Below are positions 51,674 to 60,928 of a stretch of DNA of 64,000 bases, piece by piece (position 1 is the first letter of the stretch; every line of letters starts with the position of its first letter). Made by a program: the position numbers and the translations under genes. The stretch is from Suttonella indologenes (lineage in GTDB: Bacteria; Pseudomonadota; Gammaproteobacteria; Cardiobacteriales; Cardiobacteriaceae). Location: the NCBI RefSeq assembly GCF_900460215.1, contig NZ_UHIA01000003.1:62001-126000 (forward strand), in the 5' to 3' direction. Below the pieces are notes generated by a model. The model made no database searches, had not been told where the DNA came from, and worked only from the letters and a program-made list of their open reading frames with translations.

Positions 51674-51890
51674 CAAATATGAACATTATATTTTTAACCT
51701 TAGCTTAGGCGTTTATGCCGGAAAGTACTCGCATGACAAATTATGTTGGACATAAATACCTAAGATACTAATTTATAAAGAGATAGGTCGGATTCTTGAA
51801 TCCGACAAATTTATATTTTAAGTCATGTCGGATACAAGTATCCGACCTACCCGATTGAAAAATAATCAATTTCGTCATGAATTAGCTATA
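51659..51890. repeat. Correia-like miniature element, ~232-bp family, copy 2
   Basis: Begins TATAGTCATTCATGACA and ends with the complement of TATAGCTAATTCATGACG. It carries palindromes GTCGGATTC-TT-GAATCCGAC (51787-51806) and GTCGGATA-CAAG-TATCCGAC (51827-51846) in the same order as copy 1. It overlaps the last 15 bases of vapC. Confidence 0.85.
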
Positions 51891-52104
51891 TAGTCAATTC
51901 ATGACAAAGGAGAACGCTTAAAGCGTTATATTCCTTATTGTTTACGCCGATGTGTAAAAGATTAAACCGCGTGGGCAACAAGTTGCCCACTCTAAAAGGA
52001 TTATTTGCTTCAGCACTAGGTCGGATTCTCGAATCCGATATCTTTTTGATTTAAAACAATGTTTTTAACAAACAAAAAGTCGGATATAAATATCCGACTT
52101 TTTT
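51889..52104. repeat. Degenerate third miniature element joined to copy 2
   Basis: A new TATAGTCAATTCATGACA end starts at 51889, sharing TA with copy 2. It is followed by palindromes AACGCTTAAAGCGTT, GTGGGCAAC-AA-GTTGCCCAC (51971-51990), TCGGATTC-TC-GAATCCGA (52021-52038) and GTCGGATATAAATATCCGAC (52079-52098). No gene is seen here. Confidence 0.65.
52074..52104 (-). terminator. Terminator of the rne-to-DUF2167 gene cluster
   Basis: AAAAAGTCGGATA and TATCCGACTTTTTT enclose a short loop, directly beyond the DUF2167 stop; a repeat palindrome appears to have been co-opted as a terminator. Confidence 0.7.
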
Positions 52105-52684
52105 AGATAAAGCGGTTCATCAGCATAAGGTTCGCTAACGTGCCTTCTGCTTTGCGGTCGCGGTTGGGATTGTATTGCCGATAATTCCATGCGCTGTCGT
52201 AGCGGTATTGCCAGCCGTTGAAATTGAGTTGGTCTTGCGACATGCCGACAAGGGTCAGAATCAGCACGCCGTCGCGCAGCAGTTGCATGCGGTAGAGATT
52301 GACTGCCGGCAGGTCGCCGAAACGCAGTTCTACGCCGTAATCGAGCACATAGTGTTGTTCGTCAAAGCGCGGTTTGAGGACAAAGCCTTTCCAGCGGATT
52401 TTTTCCGCTTCGGAGAAGCCGTTTTCTTGGTTCATCATTTGCAGGTCTTCATTGGCTTTTTGAATCAGTACTTGTTCGTTGATTTGCTGCAATGAGGGAT
52501 TTTCGATGTAGCCTGTTTGGCGGTATTCCAATAGCGCGAATACGTCTTGCGCGCCGTTTTTGCGCGCCACGGCGAGGATGTTACGCCCCAGTTCTTGTCC
52601 GAATTCCGCTTGAATGAATGCGTTTTGCTCGGCGGGCTTGAGTACTGTCCAGCCTTCAGGGGCTATCAGGGTCGCTTGCTTCAT
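52103..52684 (-). CDS. DUF2167-like protein, short form
   Basis: 193 residues from ATG 52684. It matches the DUF2167 pattern: APEGWTVLKPAEQNAFIQ, ALLEYRQTGYIENPS, IRWKGFVLKPRFDEQHYVLD, YGVELRFGD and a LILTLVGMSQDQL strand. Usual family members are longer, with a signal peptide and C-terminal membrane helices; both appear to be missing here. The start overlaps the end of rnt by 29 bases. It is the last gene of the cluster. Function unknown. Confidence 0.6.
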   Translation of the reverse strand: MKQATLIAPEGWTVLKPAEQNAFIQAEFGQELGRNILAVARKNGAQDVFALLEYRQTGYIENPSLQQINEQVLIQKANEDLQMMNQENGFSEAEKIRWKGFVLKPRFDEQHYVLDYGVELRFGDLPAVNLYRMQLLRDGVLILTLVGMSQDQLNFNGWQYRYDSAWNYRQYNPNRDRKAEGTLANLMLMNRFI

Positions 52685-53303
52685 AAAATGGCAGTTCTCC
52701 GTATTTTTCAGACCATAGATTAACGATGCGGCAGAAGATTTCCGCCGTGAGTTCGGTGTCGTATTTGGCGCCGTGCGCGCGGCTGCTGTCGTATTCCAAT
52801 CCCGCTTGGCGGGCAATGCGTGCCAATACGGTTTGCCCGTATGCCAATGCGCCGAGGGATACGGTGTCTAGGGCGCTAAAGGGATGGAAGGGGTTGCGAT
52901 CGTATTTGGTACGCTCGGCAAGGGCGTTGATAAAGCCTAGATCAAATTGGGCGTTGTGTCCGACTAGAATGCTGCGCGTGCATTGCTGGGCTTTTTGGTA
53001 TTCGCGGATGGCACCGAAGAGTTTGTTTGCGACTTTGCCTTCGTCCAGAGCGGGGCGCAGGGGATGAAAGGGGTCGATGCCCGTAATTTTGAGGGATTCG
53101 GGGTCGATGTTGGCGCCTGCAAAGGGTTTGACGTGGTAATGCAGAGTGTCCACAGGCACGAGTTTGCCTTCGGCGTTAAAGTTCACAAAGACGGCGGCGA
53201 CTTCTAATAGGGCGTCTTTGCTGCGGTCGAAGCCGCCTGTTTCCACATCGACGACAACGGGCAAAAAGCCGCGAAAACGCCGGTTGATTTTTCTTTCTGT
53301 CAT
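52656..53303 (-). CDS. rnt: Ribonuclease T
   Basis: 215 residues, a DEDD exonuclease that trims tRNA and stable RNA 3' ends. Exo I VVVDVETGGFDRSKDALLEV, Exo II VGHNAQFDLGFINAL, Exo III RAHGAKYDTELTAEIF. It lies 13 bases downstream of pgsA on the same strand. Full length. Confidence 0.96.
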   Translation of the reverse strand: MTERKINRRFRGFLPVVVDVETGGFDRSKDALLEVAAVFVNFNAEGKLVPVDTLHYHVKPFAGANIDPESLKITGIDPFHPLRPALDEGKVANKLFGAIREYQKAQQCTRSILVGHNAQFDLGFINALAERTKYDRNPFHPFSALDTVSLGALAYGQTVLARIARQAGLEYDSSRAHGAKYDTELTAEIFCRIVNLWSEKYGELPFYEASDPDSP

Positions 53304-53316
53304 GCGCTCCTGCGCT

Positions 53317-53877
53317 TTATTTCGTTTGATTGAGGGCTTGCCATGCCTGCTGGGTGTAGAGAAGCATGGAGTATAGGGTTAAGGCGGCGGCGATAATCAG
53401 CAGCACTTGTCCGATTTGCCAAATGGGCAGACCGATAAAGGGTTCGCGGAAGATTAAAAAGCCTAATGCCAGCATTTGGGCGGTGGTTTTCCATTTGCCG
53501 ACTTTGCCGACGGCAACCACATCACGCATGTTCATCGATGCCATCCATTCGCGTAGGGCGGAAATCCAAATTTCGCGTGCGATGATAATGAGAGTGCAGA
53601 GCAGCAGCCATTGCTCGGGAAAGTGCGAGAGGACGATAACTAAGATGACGCAGACCATGAGTTTATCCGCCACGGGGTCGAGAAAGGCGCCGAAAGCGCT
53701 GACTTCCTTCATACGGCGCGCCAGATAGCCGTCGAAATAATCGGTCACGCAGGCAATGACATAGACCCATAAGGCCAGCCATTGTCCCCATGATTCGGGG
53801 TGGCAATAGTAAAAGAGCGCAAAGAGCGGTATTAAGGCAACGCGCAATATGGTGAGTTTGGTAGCAAGACCTGCCAT
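53317..53877 (-). CDS. pgsA: CDP-diacylglycerol-glycerol-3-phosphate phosphatidyltransferase
   Basis: 186 residues, a polytopic membrane enzyme making phosphatidylglycerol-phosphate. The CDP-alcohol phosphotransferase signature runs from Asp46 to Asp71 (TDYFDGYLARRMKEVSAFGA, then FLDPVADKLM). It follows uvrC with a 31-base gap, as in many gammaproteobacteria where uvrC-pgsA is a conserved pair. Confidence 0.95.
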   Translation of the reverse strand: MAGLATKLTILRVALIPLFALFYYCHPESWGQWLALWVYVIACVTDYFDGYLARRMKEVSAFGAFLDPVADKLMVCVILVIVLSHFPEQWLLLCTLIIIAREIWISALREWMASMNMRDVVAVGKVGKWKTTAQMLALGFLIFREPFIGLPIWQIGQVLLIIAAALTLYSMLLYTQQAWQALNQTK

Positions 53878-53908
53878 GATTCATCCTTTTTCCCTTGAAT
53901 GCTTTATT

Positions 53909-55738
53909 TCAGCCGTTTTCGTGCAAGCTGGCATAAATTTCCTGCGCCAGTGTAGCACTAATTCCTTGAACGCGCGAAATCTCTTCGCTGCTTGCCGCCA
54001 AGACGCCCTGTATGCCGCCGAAATGGCGAATCAGGGCTTGACGGCGTTTCGCGCCTACGCCGGCGATGTTTTCCAAGACCGATTGCTTGGCTTTTTTATC
54101 GCGTCCGCTGCGGTGTCCGGTGATGGCGAAGCGGTGGGCTTCGTCGCGGATTTGTACGATTAATTGCATGGCTTGGCTGTCCGGCGGCAGGTAGCGGGCT
54201 TGGCTTTCATGGGGAAACCAGAATTGTTCCAAGCCGGCTTTGCGCCCCTGCCCTTTGGCGACGCCGATAAGCTGCACGCCTTGAATACCGAGTTCGGCAA
54301 AGACTTCTATCGCTTGATTGAGTTGTCCGCGTCCGCCGTCGACAAAGAAGATATCCGGCATGATGCCTTCGCCGTTTTTCAGGCGCGTGAAGCGGCGCAT
54401 GAGCATTTGTCGCATGGCGGCATAGTCGTCGCCGGGCTGAATATCTTGAATTTTATAGCGGCGATAGTCGGATTTCAGCGCGCCGCGATGGTCGAAGACA
54501 ACGCAGGAAGCGATGGTATATTCGCCCTGCATATGGCTGATGTCGCCGCATTCGAGACGCTGGGGAATCGACGGCAAATGAAAGGCTTCGGCAAGGGCGC
54601 GGAAGCGGTTTTCCATCGTCATTTTGCCCGATAAACGCAGGCTAAGGCTCATTTTGGCGTTTTCCTGCGCCATTTCCAGCCAGCGGCGGCGGTCTTCACG
54701 CGGCTGGGTACTGAATTGCACTTTGCGCCCCGCTTTTTCGCTTAAATAATCCATCAGCCAATCGGCATCCGGCGGTTCATGGCTAAGGATGAGTTGCGGC
54801 GGCGGCAGGCGTTCATGATAGAACTGCCCGATAAATGCCGCCAAGACTTCCGCTTCCGGCAAAGGCTCGGGCAGTTTGGGATAGAAGGCCTGCGAGCTGA
54901 CATTGTGTCCGTCGCGGTAAAACAGGGCTTGCACGCAGACTTCGCCGTAGTCGCTGACCACCGCCAAGATATCGGCATCCGCCGCGCCTGCCACCATGTG
55001 TTGGCGCTCCGTGAGTTTGCGTAATTGCATCAATTGGTCGCGCAAACGCGCCGCTTGTTCGTATTCCTGTGCATGGCTGGCGGCTTGCATGGCTTGGTCT
55101 AAGTCTTGCAGCAGGCTGTCGCTGCGTCCTTTGAGGAAATCGCGCGTAGCGGCAACGGTTTGCGCATAGTCCGCTTTGGCGATGTAGTCCACGCAGGGGG
55201 CGTAGCAGCGCTCGATTTGATATTGTAGGCAAGGACGGCTGCGGTTGGCGAAATAGCTGTCTTCGCATTGGCGCACGCGGAAGACTTTTTGCAGCAAATC
55301 CAAGGCATGGCGCACCGCCTGCACATTCGGATAAGGCCCGAAATATTCGCCCTGTTTGCGCGCGCCGCGATGCAGGGACAGACGCGGAAAAGCATGCGCC
55401 GACAGATGAATGAAGGGGTAACTTTTATCGTCGCGCAATAAGATATTGAATTTGGGACGATGCGCCTTAATCAGATTGTTTTCTAAAATCAGGGCTTCGG
55501 TTTCGCTGGCGGTGGCGGTGGTATCGATATCGACCACCGCTTTCATCAATGCTTGGGTTTTACCGGACAAGCCTTGGCTGCGGAAATAGCTCGAGAGGCG
55601 TTTGCGCAGGTTTTTGGCTTTGCCGACATATAAAACAACGCCGGCGGCATCGCGCATTTGGTACACTCCCGGGCGGGTAGTCACATGGCTTAAAAAGGTT
55701 TTGGGATCAAAACGGCGCTGTTCGCTCATCGCCATCAA
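53909..55738 (-). CDS. uvrC: UvrABC system protein C
   Basis: 609 residues. The GIY-YIG nuclease (TRPGVYQMRDAAGVVLYVGK) makes the 3' incision. The Cys-containing YQIERCYAPCVDY segment, a UVR motif (~210-240), the C-terminal RNase H-like nuclease (LECGDISHMQGEYTIASCVV, DIFFVDGGRGQLNQA) and tandem HhH motifs (VLENIAGVGAKRRQALIRHF, near the end) are all present. Two further in-frame Met codons near the start leave the exact N-terminus open. It is 14 bases downstream of kdsB. Confidence 0.96.
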   Translation of the reverse strand: MMAMSEQRRFDPKTFLSHVTTRPGVYQMRDAAGVVLYVGKAKNLRKRLSSYFRSQGLSGKTQALMKAVVDIDTTATASETEALILENNLIKAHRPKFNILLRDDKSYPFIHLSAHAFPRLSLHRGARKQGEYFGPYPNVQAVRHALDLLQKVFRVRQCEDSYFANRSRPCLQYQIERCYAPCVDYIAKADYAQTVAATRDFLKGRSDSLLQDLDQAMQAASHAQEYEQAARLRDQLMQLRKLTERQHMVAGAADADILAVVSDYGEVCVQALFYRDGHNVSSQAFYPKLPEPLPEAEVLAAFIGQFYHERLPPPQLILSHEPPDADWLMDYLSEKAGRKVQFSTQPREDRRRWLEMAQENAKMSLSLRLSGKMTMENRFRALAEAFHLPSIPQRLECGDISHMQGEYTIASCVVFDHRGALKSDYRRYKIQDIQPGDDYAAMRQMLMRRFTRLKNGEGIMPDIFFVDGGRGQLNQAIEVFAELGIQGVQLIGVAKGQGRKAGLEQFWFPHESQARYLPPDSQAMQLIVQIRDEAHRFAITGHRSGRDKKAKQSVLENIAGVGAKRRQALIRHFGGIQGVLAASSEEISRVQGISATLAQEIYASLHENG

Positions 55739-55752
55739 AACACGCTTGCCGA

Positions 55753-56493
55753 CTAGTCTGCGGTGGCACGCAAGAGCGCATCAACGCGCTGCGCATCTTC
55801 GGGACTGTCCACGCCTGCCGGCGGCGCCTGCGCCACATTGTCCACCGCAATGCGGAAACCCTGCTCCAAAAAGCGCAGTTGCTCGAGCTTTTCCGCCTGC
55901 TCCAAAGGGGTGGCGGCTAATTGCGGATAGGCGCGCAGGGCTTTGCCGCGATAGGCATAAATGCCAATATGGCGGCGGTAAGGAAAATCGCCGCCGTCGC
56001 GCACGCAGGGCAATAAGCTGCGCGAGAAATACAGGGCATAACCCTGCATATCGCTGACGACTTTTACCATATTGGGCGATGCCGGCGATTCATCGCTCTG
56101 AAAAGGCGTGGCAAGGGTGGCGACCGCCGCTTCGGGATGGCGGATAAGGCAATCCGCCACTTGTCTAATCAAAGTCGGCGGCAGCAGCGGTTCGTCGCCC
56201 TGCACATTAACAATCAGGGTGTCGTCATTCCAGCCTTTTTTCTGTACCACTTCGCTTAAGCGGTGCGTGCCGTTTTCATGCGCGGTACTGGTGGCAATGG
56301 CGGCAATGCCGTATTGCGCCAATACCGCACCGATGCGTTCATCATCATAAGCGACTAAAACAGGCAGACCGCTTTGGGCGGCACGGCGCGCCGTATGCAC
56401 AATCATCGGCTCGCCGGCTAATAATTGCAAGGGTTTGCCCGGCAAGCGCGTGGCGGCATAGCGGGCAGGAATGACGATTTGAATATCAGTCAT
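55753..56493 (-). CDS. kdsB: 3-deoxy-manno-octulosonate cytidylyltransferase
   Basis: 246 residues from ATG 56493 (MTDIQIVIPARYAATRLPGK). It activates Kdo with CTP for lipid A-core synthesis. PLQLLAGEPMIVHTARRA, NVQGDEPLLPPTLI, RHIGIYAYRGKAL and a C-terminal SPEDAQRVDALL are typical. The start overlaps the Trm112-like stop by 8 bases, so it is translationally coupled. The upstream in-frame extension to 56571 lies within that gene and is not family-like. Confidence 0.96.
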   Translation of the reverse strand: MTDIQIVIPARYAATRLPGKPLQLLAGEPMIVHTARRAAQSGLPVLVAYDDERIGAVLAQYGIAAIATSTAHENGTHRLSEVVQKKGWNDDTLIVNVQGDEPLLPPTLIRQVADCLIRHPEAAVATLATPFQSDESPASPNMVKVVSDMQGYALYFSRSLLPCVRDGGDFPYRRHIGIYAYRGKALRAYPQLAATPLEQAEKLEQLRFLEQGFRIAVDNVAQAPPAGVDSPEDAQRVDALLRATAD

Positions 56494-56686
56494 CTTGCGG
56501 CTCATCAGGCGCCGGTAAAGATGCCGGATTTTGCGCATGCTCGGGCAGGAGCATGGCAATGCCGTTTTCAATCGGATAGCGGCGCTGCGCCGCCTGATTG
56601 ATTAAATAAGCGCCGTCGTCACTCAATTCCAAGGGATTGCCGTCAATCGGGCAGCGCAGCAGGGCAAGCAGATTATTGTCCATCAT
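56486..56686 (-). CDS. Trm112-like small protein (YcaR type)
   Basis: 66 residues from the ATG at 56686 (or 65 from the adjacent 56683). It has the YcaR pattern NNLLALLRCPIDGNPLELSD, then YPIENGIAMLLPEHA. YcaR-like proteins are commonly located beside kdsB or lpxK. Only one cysteine remains, so the zinc site of eukaryotic Trm112 is absent. It overlaps the end of the fusion gene by ~14 bases and kdsB by 8. Confidence 0.85.
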   Translation of the reverse strand: MMDNNLLALLRCPIDGNPLELSDDGAYLINQAAQRRYPIENGIAMLLPEHAQNPASLPAPDEPQDD

Positions 56687-59600
56687 CCGCGCCCTCTTCT
56701 TCGTGTTCATTTTGCCCCTCATCGGCTGGTGCTTGACGCAGCGCTTTGATTTTGCCTGATAACGTATTGAGTAAATCGGCAAAGGCTTTTTCAAATTGCG
56801 CGATGCCTTCTTTTTCCAATTTCGCCGCGATTTTCTCCATATCGATGCCGATTTCCGCCATGCGCCGCATCAATTGCGGCGCTTCCTCTATGCGGCGCAG
56901 CAGGCTGTCGCTGGCACGTCCGTGGTCTTTAAAGGCTTGATAGGTGGCAGGCGGAATGGTATTGACGGTATTGCGCCCGATTAATAAATCGACATAGCGG
57001 GTGTCGGAATACTGCGGATTTTTCGTGCCGGTGCTTGCCCAGAGCAAACGCTGCACTTTCGCGCCTTTTTGCTGCAAGTCCAGCCAATCGTCATGGCTAA
57101 TCCGCTCCAAGAAGTAGCGGTACGCCAATTGCGCATTGGCTACCGCCGCCCGTCCGCGCAGAGCGGCATGTTCTTCCGGCAGGGCTTCGTCAATCGCGCT
57201 GTCCACGCGGCTGACGAAGAAACTCGCCACCGAACGCAGGTAATCAATCGACTCACCTGCCGCCACACGCGCTTTCAAGCCGTCGATATAGGCTTCCAGC
57301 ACTTGCTGATAGCGCGAGACGGAGAAGAGCAAAGTGGCATTGACATGCACGCCTGCCGCCGTCAGTTCGCGAACGGCGCGCACACCTGCTTCGGTCGCCG
57401 GCACTTTAATCATCACGTTTTCACGCGCCACTTTGGCAAACAGGGCTTTGGCTTCGGCAATGGTTTTTTCGCTGTCATGGGCAATATCGGGCGAAACTTC
57501 CAAAGATACCATGCCGTCCACGCCGCCTGTGCGCTCAAATACGGGCAACATTTGGTCGCAGGCCATTTGAATATCTTCGATTGCCAAGGCGAAGAAAGCG
57601 TCGCGCACGCCGCCGGTGTTGTTCTCCAGCCAGTGCTGCAAGGCTTGGTCATAACCTTCGCTTTCCGCCAGCGCTTTTTGGAAAATCGCCGGATTGGAGG
57701 TTACGCCGCGCAAATCGTCTTCTTCAATCAGACGTTGCAATTCGCCGTTTTTCAGCATGGCGCGGTGGATGTTGTCATACCAAGCGCTCTGCCCGAATTG
57801 CGCCAATTGCTGTAGGGGATTGGCTTTTTCCGCAATGACTTCTGTAGTTTCTGCCGCTTCTTCCTTCACTTGGACAGCCGCTTCTTCCTCAGTTACTGCC
57901 TTTTCCGCTTCAGCGACCGTTTCTTCGCTGCTTGGTTCGGCTTGCTCAAGCGGAGCGGCGGTTTCAGCCGCTTCTACCGCTTGCACAGGCTTTTCTTCCT
58001 GCACTTCTAGGACTTGCGCTTCAGCAGTTTCGCTAAGCGTTTCTGCCGCTACGGATTCGGCAGGGATTTCCGTCTCGGCTTCTGCCGCCTGCGCCGCTTC
58101 TGCCGCCGCTTTTTCTGCGGCGGATTTTCTCGTGCGGCGCGTCCGTGTTTTTTTCGCCGGCGCTTCGGCGGCTTCCGCGTTTTCACCGACGGCTGTTGCG
58201 GCGCTTTCATGCGCTTCTGCGGCCACGTCCGCCGTTATTGGCGCTGTTTCTTCCGTTTCGACTGCTTCTGTAGCCGCTTCTTCTGCCGCGGTTTCCACCG
58301 TTTCGGCTGTCGTTGCGGTTTCGCCGTCGCTTAAAAAGCTCACCAAACCCGGCTGAGCGGATTTAACGGCAGGGGCTTGCGGTGCCGGCTCTTGGACTGC
58401 TGCGGCTTCATTATGCTGCGCAGGAGCAAAGGGCAAATCGGCTTGCAGATTTTCGAACGCTGCGGTTTCCGCTTCCACCTCATAAGCCGCTTGCTGCTCT
58501 TGGGCGGCACGGCGGGTTTCAGGCGCTTTGCCTTGTCCGCGTACCGCATGCACGTCACGCGGACGGCCTTTGCCGACGGGACGTCCGTTAATCGTTTCCG
58601 GCGGATTTTGCAATTGCTCGATGCTCGGATTCACATCATCTTGCACCGGCTCGGCTTTGGCGCGGCGGCGATTGCTTTTCTCTTCGCGCGGCAGGTTTCC
58701 CGCAGCGGTATTTGACTCAACACGCTCTTGCGCAGCAAGTTTCTCAAGCGCCGCCGTGTCTTGCTGACGCTGACGTTCGCGCCGTGGCTGACGCCGCTCT
58801 TCATCGCGATTTTCTTTCTCGCCGCGCGCTTCTTGGCGTTCTTGACGCGCTTGCCGCTGACGGTCTTGCCGCGGCTGACGATTATTTTTTTCTTTGTTTT
58901 TTACCTGCTCGCGCACTTGCTCGGCATTAGGCGCAGCACTGCCGCTGTCTTTAAACAAGGCAACGACTTTCGAGAACAGGGCGGACAGACCGCCTTTCTC
59001 GCGTTTTTCCGTTTTCTCGGACTGCTGCGGCGCAGGAGCATGCGGCACAATATTCGATACCGCCGCCTGCTCCGGCGCAGGCATGTGTCCGTGCTGAAGC
59101 GGCGTATCTTCGTTGCTTTCATGGCGCAGCGGCATGCGATAGCTTGGAATCCGCTCTTCATCGACCTCGTCATCGCGCACACGCTCGATGCAATAATCCG
59201 GCGTATGCAAATTCACGTTCGGCATCAAAACGATATCTACTTCATGACGCTGCTCGATGCCGCGCAGGGCGCTGCGTTTTTCATTGAGCAGGTAAGTGGC
59301 GATCGAAACCGGCAATTCGCCGATGATGCGCACGGTGCGGTCTTTCATCGCCTCTTCTTCAATCAGGCGCAGAATCGATAATGACTGCGACTGAATACCG
59401 CGGATGCTGCCCTGCCCTTTGCAACGCGGACAGACTTGATGACTGGCTTCGTCAATCGAAGCGCGCAGCCGTTGGCGCGACATTTCCAATAAACCGAAGC
59501 GCGAAATCCGCCCGATTTGCACGCGCGCACGGTCGATAGTGGTGGCATCATACAGACGCTGTTCAATATCTTTGCGGTTGCGCTGCGAAAGCATGTCGAT

Positions 59601-60641
59601 GAAATCGATCACAATCAATCCGCCGAAATCGCGCAGACGCATTTGGCGGGCAATTTCGTCCGCCGCTTCCAAATTGGTTTGATAGGCGGTTTCTTCAATA
59701 TCGCCGCCTTTGGTAGCTTTGGAGGAGTTGATGTCAATCGAGACCAAGGCTTCGGTGTAGTCAATCACAATCTCGCCGCCGGAAGGCAGTTTGACGGTGC
59801 GTTGATAGGCGCTTTCGATTTGTCCTTCGATTTGATAGCGGGTAAAGAGCGGCGTGGTGTCTTCGTATAATTTGAGTTTGTTCGCGCTAGATGGCATGAC
59901 CAAATTCATGAAGCTCAAGGCTTGCTGATAGACGCGCGGGTCGTCAATCAGAATCTGCGCAATATCGGGGCGCAGATAATCGCGCAAAGCGCGCACGATA
60001 ATATTGCTTTCTTGATAAATAAGGCGCTGCGGCGGGCTTTTAACGTATTCTTCGCTAATCGCCGTCCAGACTTGCATGAGAAAATCCAAATCCCATTGCA
60101 ATTCTTCCTGCACACGTCCGACCCCTGCGGTGCGCACAATCACGCCCATATCTTCAGGGATTTCCAATTGGTCCAAAGTATCGCGCAATTCTTTGCGCTC
60201 ATCGCCCTGAATGCGGCGCGAAACGCCGCCGGCGCGCGGATTATTCGGCATCAGGACTAAGAAACGCCCTGCCAGACTGATATAGGTCGTCAGTGCCGCG
60301 CCTTTATTGCCGCGCTCTTCTTTTTCAATCTGCACCAAAACATCTTGTCCGACTTCGAGCATGTCTTTCATGCCGAGCTTTTCGCCTTGGGTATTGGTGG
60401 AGCCGATCAGATATTCTTTAGCGATTTCCTTAAAGGGCAAAAAACCGTGTCTTTGGCTGCCGTAATCGACAAAAACCGCTTCTAAAGAGGGCTCAATTCT
60501 TGTAATTTTGCCTTTGTAGATATTGGATTTTTTCTGGGCGGAATAGAGGGTTTCCATATCCAGATCGTAGAGTTGCTGGCCGTCGACCAGCGCCACGCGC
60601 AGCTCTTCGTGCTGCGTGGCATTGATAAGCATCTTTTTCAT
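56673..60641 (-). CDS. rne: RNase E-transaldolase fusion protein
   Basis: A single ORF of 1,322 residues from ATG 60641 (MKKMLINATQHEELRVALVD, canonical RNase E start). The RNase E catalytic half (~1-520) has the S1 region, LVSIDINSSKATKG and LIVIDFIDM with metal-binding Asps, and the zinc link CPRCKGQG (~405). Then follow an amphipathic LSALFSKVVALFKD (~555, likely membrane tether), Arg-rich RNA-binding segments and an Ala/Glu-rich linker. From about residue 941 it becomes a complete transaldolase: NPLQQLAQFGQSAWYDNIHR, GVTSNPAIFQ, Schiff-base Lys in VMIKVPATEAG, STGTKNPQYSDTRYVD and VNTIPPATY. No stop or frameshift separates them. An upstream Met gives 9 extra residues. Confidence 0.9.
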   Translation of the reverse strand: MKKMLINATQHEELRVALVDGQQLYDLDMETLYSAQKKSNIYKGKITRIEPSLEAVFVDYGSQRHGFLPFKEIAKEYLIGSTNTQGEKLGMKDMLEVGQDVLVQIEKEERGNKGAALTTYISLAGRFLVLMPNNPRAGGVSRRIQGDERKELRDTLDQLEIPEDMGVIVRTAGVGRVQEELQWDLDFLMQVWTAISEEYVKSPPQRLIYQESNIIVRALRDYLRPDIAQILIDDPRVYQQALSFMNLVMPSSANKLKLYEDTTPLFTRYQIEGQIESAYQRTVKLPSGGEIVIDYTEALVSIDINSSKATKGGDIEETAYQTNLEAADEIARQMRLRDFGGLIVIDFIDMLSQRNRKDIEQRLYDATTIDRARVQIGRISRFGLLEMSRQRLRASIDEASHQVCPRCKGQGSIRGIQSQSLSILRLIEEEAMKDRTVRIIGELPVSIATYLLNEKRSALRGIEQRHEVDIVLMPNVNLHTPDYCIERVRDDEVDEERIPSYRMPLRHESNEDTPLQHGHMPAPEQAAVSNIVPHAPAPQQSEKTEKREKGGLSALFSKVVALFKDSGSAAPNAEQVREQVKNKEKNNRQPRQDRQRQARQERQEARGEKENRDEERRQPRRERQRQQDTAALEKLAAQERVESNTAAGNLPREEKSNRRRAKAEPVQDDVNPSIEQLQNPPETINGRPVGKGRPRDVHAVRGQGKAPETRRAAQEQQAAYEVEAETAAFENLQADLPFAPAQHNEAAAVQEPAPQAPAVKSAQPGLVSFLSDGETATTAETVETAAEEAATEAVETEETAPITADVAAEAHESAATAVGENAEAAEAPAKKTRTRRTRKSAAEKAAAEAAQAAEAETEIPAESVAAETLSETAEAQVLEVQEEKPVQAVEAAETAAPLEQAEPSSEETVAEAEKAVTEEEAAVQVKEEAAETTEVIAEKANPLQQLAQFGQSAWYDNIHRAMLKNGELQRLIEEDDLRGVTSNPAIFQKALAESEGYDQALQHWLENNTGGVRDAFFALAIEDIQMACDQMLPVFERTGGVDGMVSLEVSPDIAHDSEKTIAEAKALFAKVARENVMIKVPATEAGVRAVRELTAAGVHVNATLLFSVSRYQQVLEAYIDGLKARVAAGESIDYLRSVASFFVSRVDSAIDEALPEEHAALRGRAAVANAQLAYRYFLERISHDDWLDLQQKGAKVQRLLWASTGTKNPQYSDTRYVDLLIGRNTVNTIPPATYQAFKDHGRASDSLLRRIEEAPQLMRRMAEIGIDMEKIAAKLEKEGIAQFEKAFADLLNTLSGKIKALRQAPADEGQNEHEEEGADDGQ

Positions 60642-60928
60642 TATTTTGAATTCTCCAAGAGCCGACAAACGCTCTCAAGGCGCTTTTTGCCGGTGATAAT
60701 AGGTTAAGTACACAATAGAAATAAGCATCAAGCCAAGCAAAAACAAATGCGTAGCCCGCTGCTGTAAAAAATCTGTCGTTTCCGAACGCGTGTAACACGA
60801 AAAAATTCCGTTTAGTAGTGAAATCTTGAGGCGCTAAACTATACCAATTTGGACCGATATAGGCAATTCTCAAGCTTGCCCTAGTCCCTATCTTATGACA
60901 GGATATGCCGCAAAATAAAGGAAGTTTT

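Noticed and set aside
58728..59381. Long plus-strand frames antisense to the RNase E scaffold (up to 217 codons)
   Set aside because: Arg/Phe-rich translations mirror the GC-biased codons of the real gene; no ribosome sites or family resemblance.
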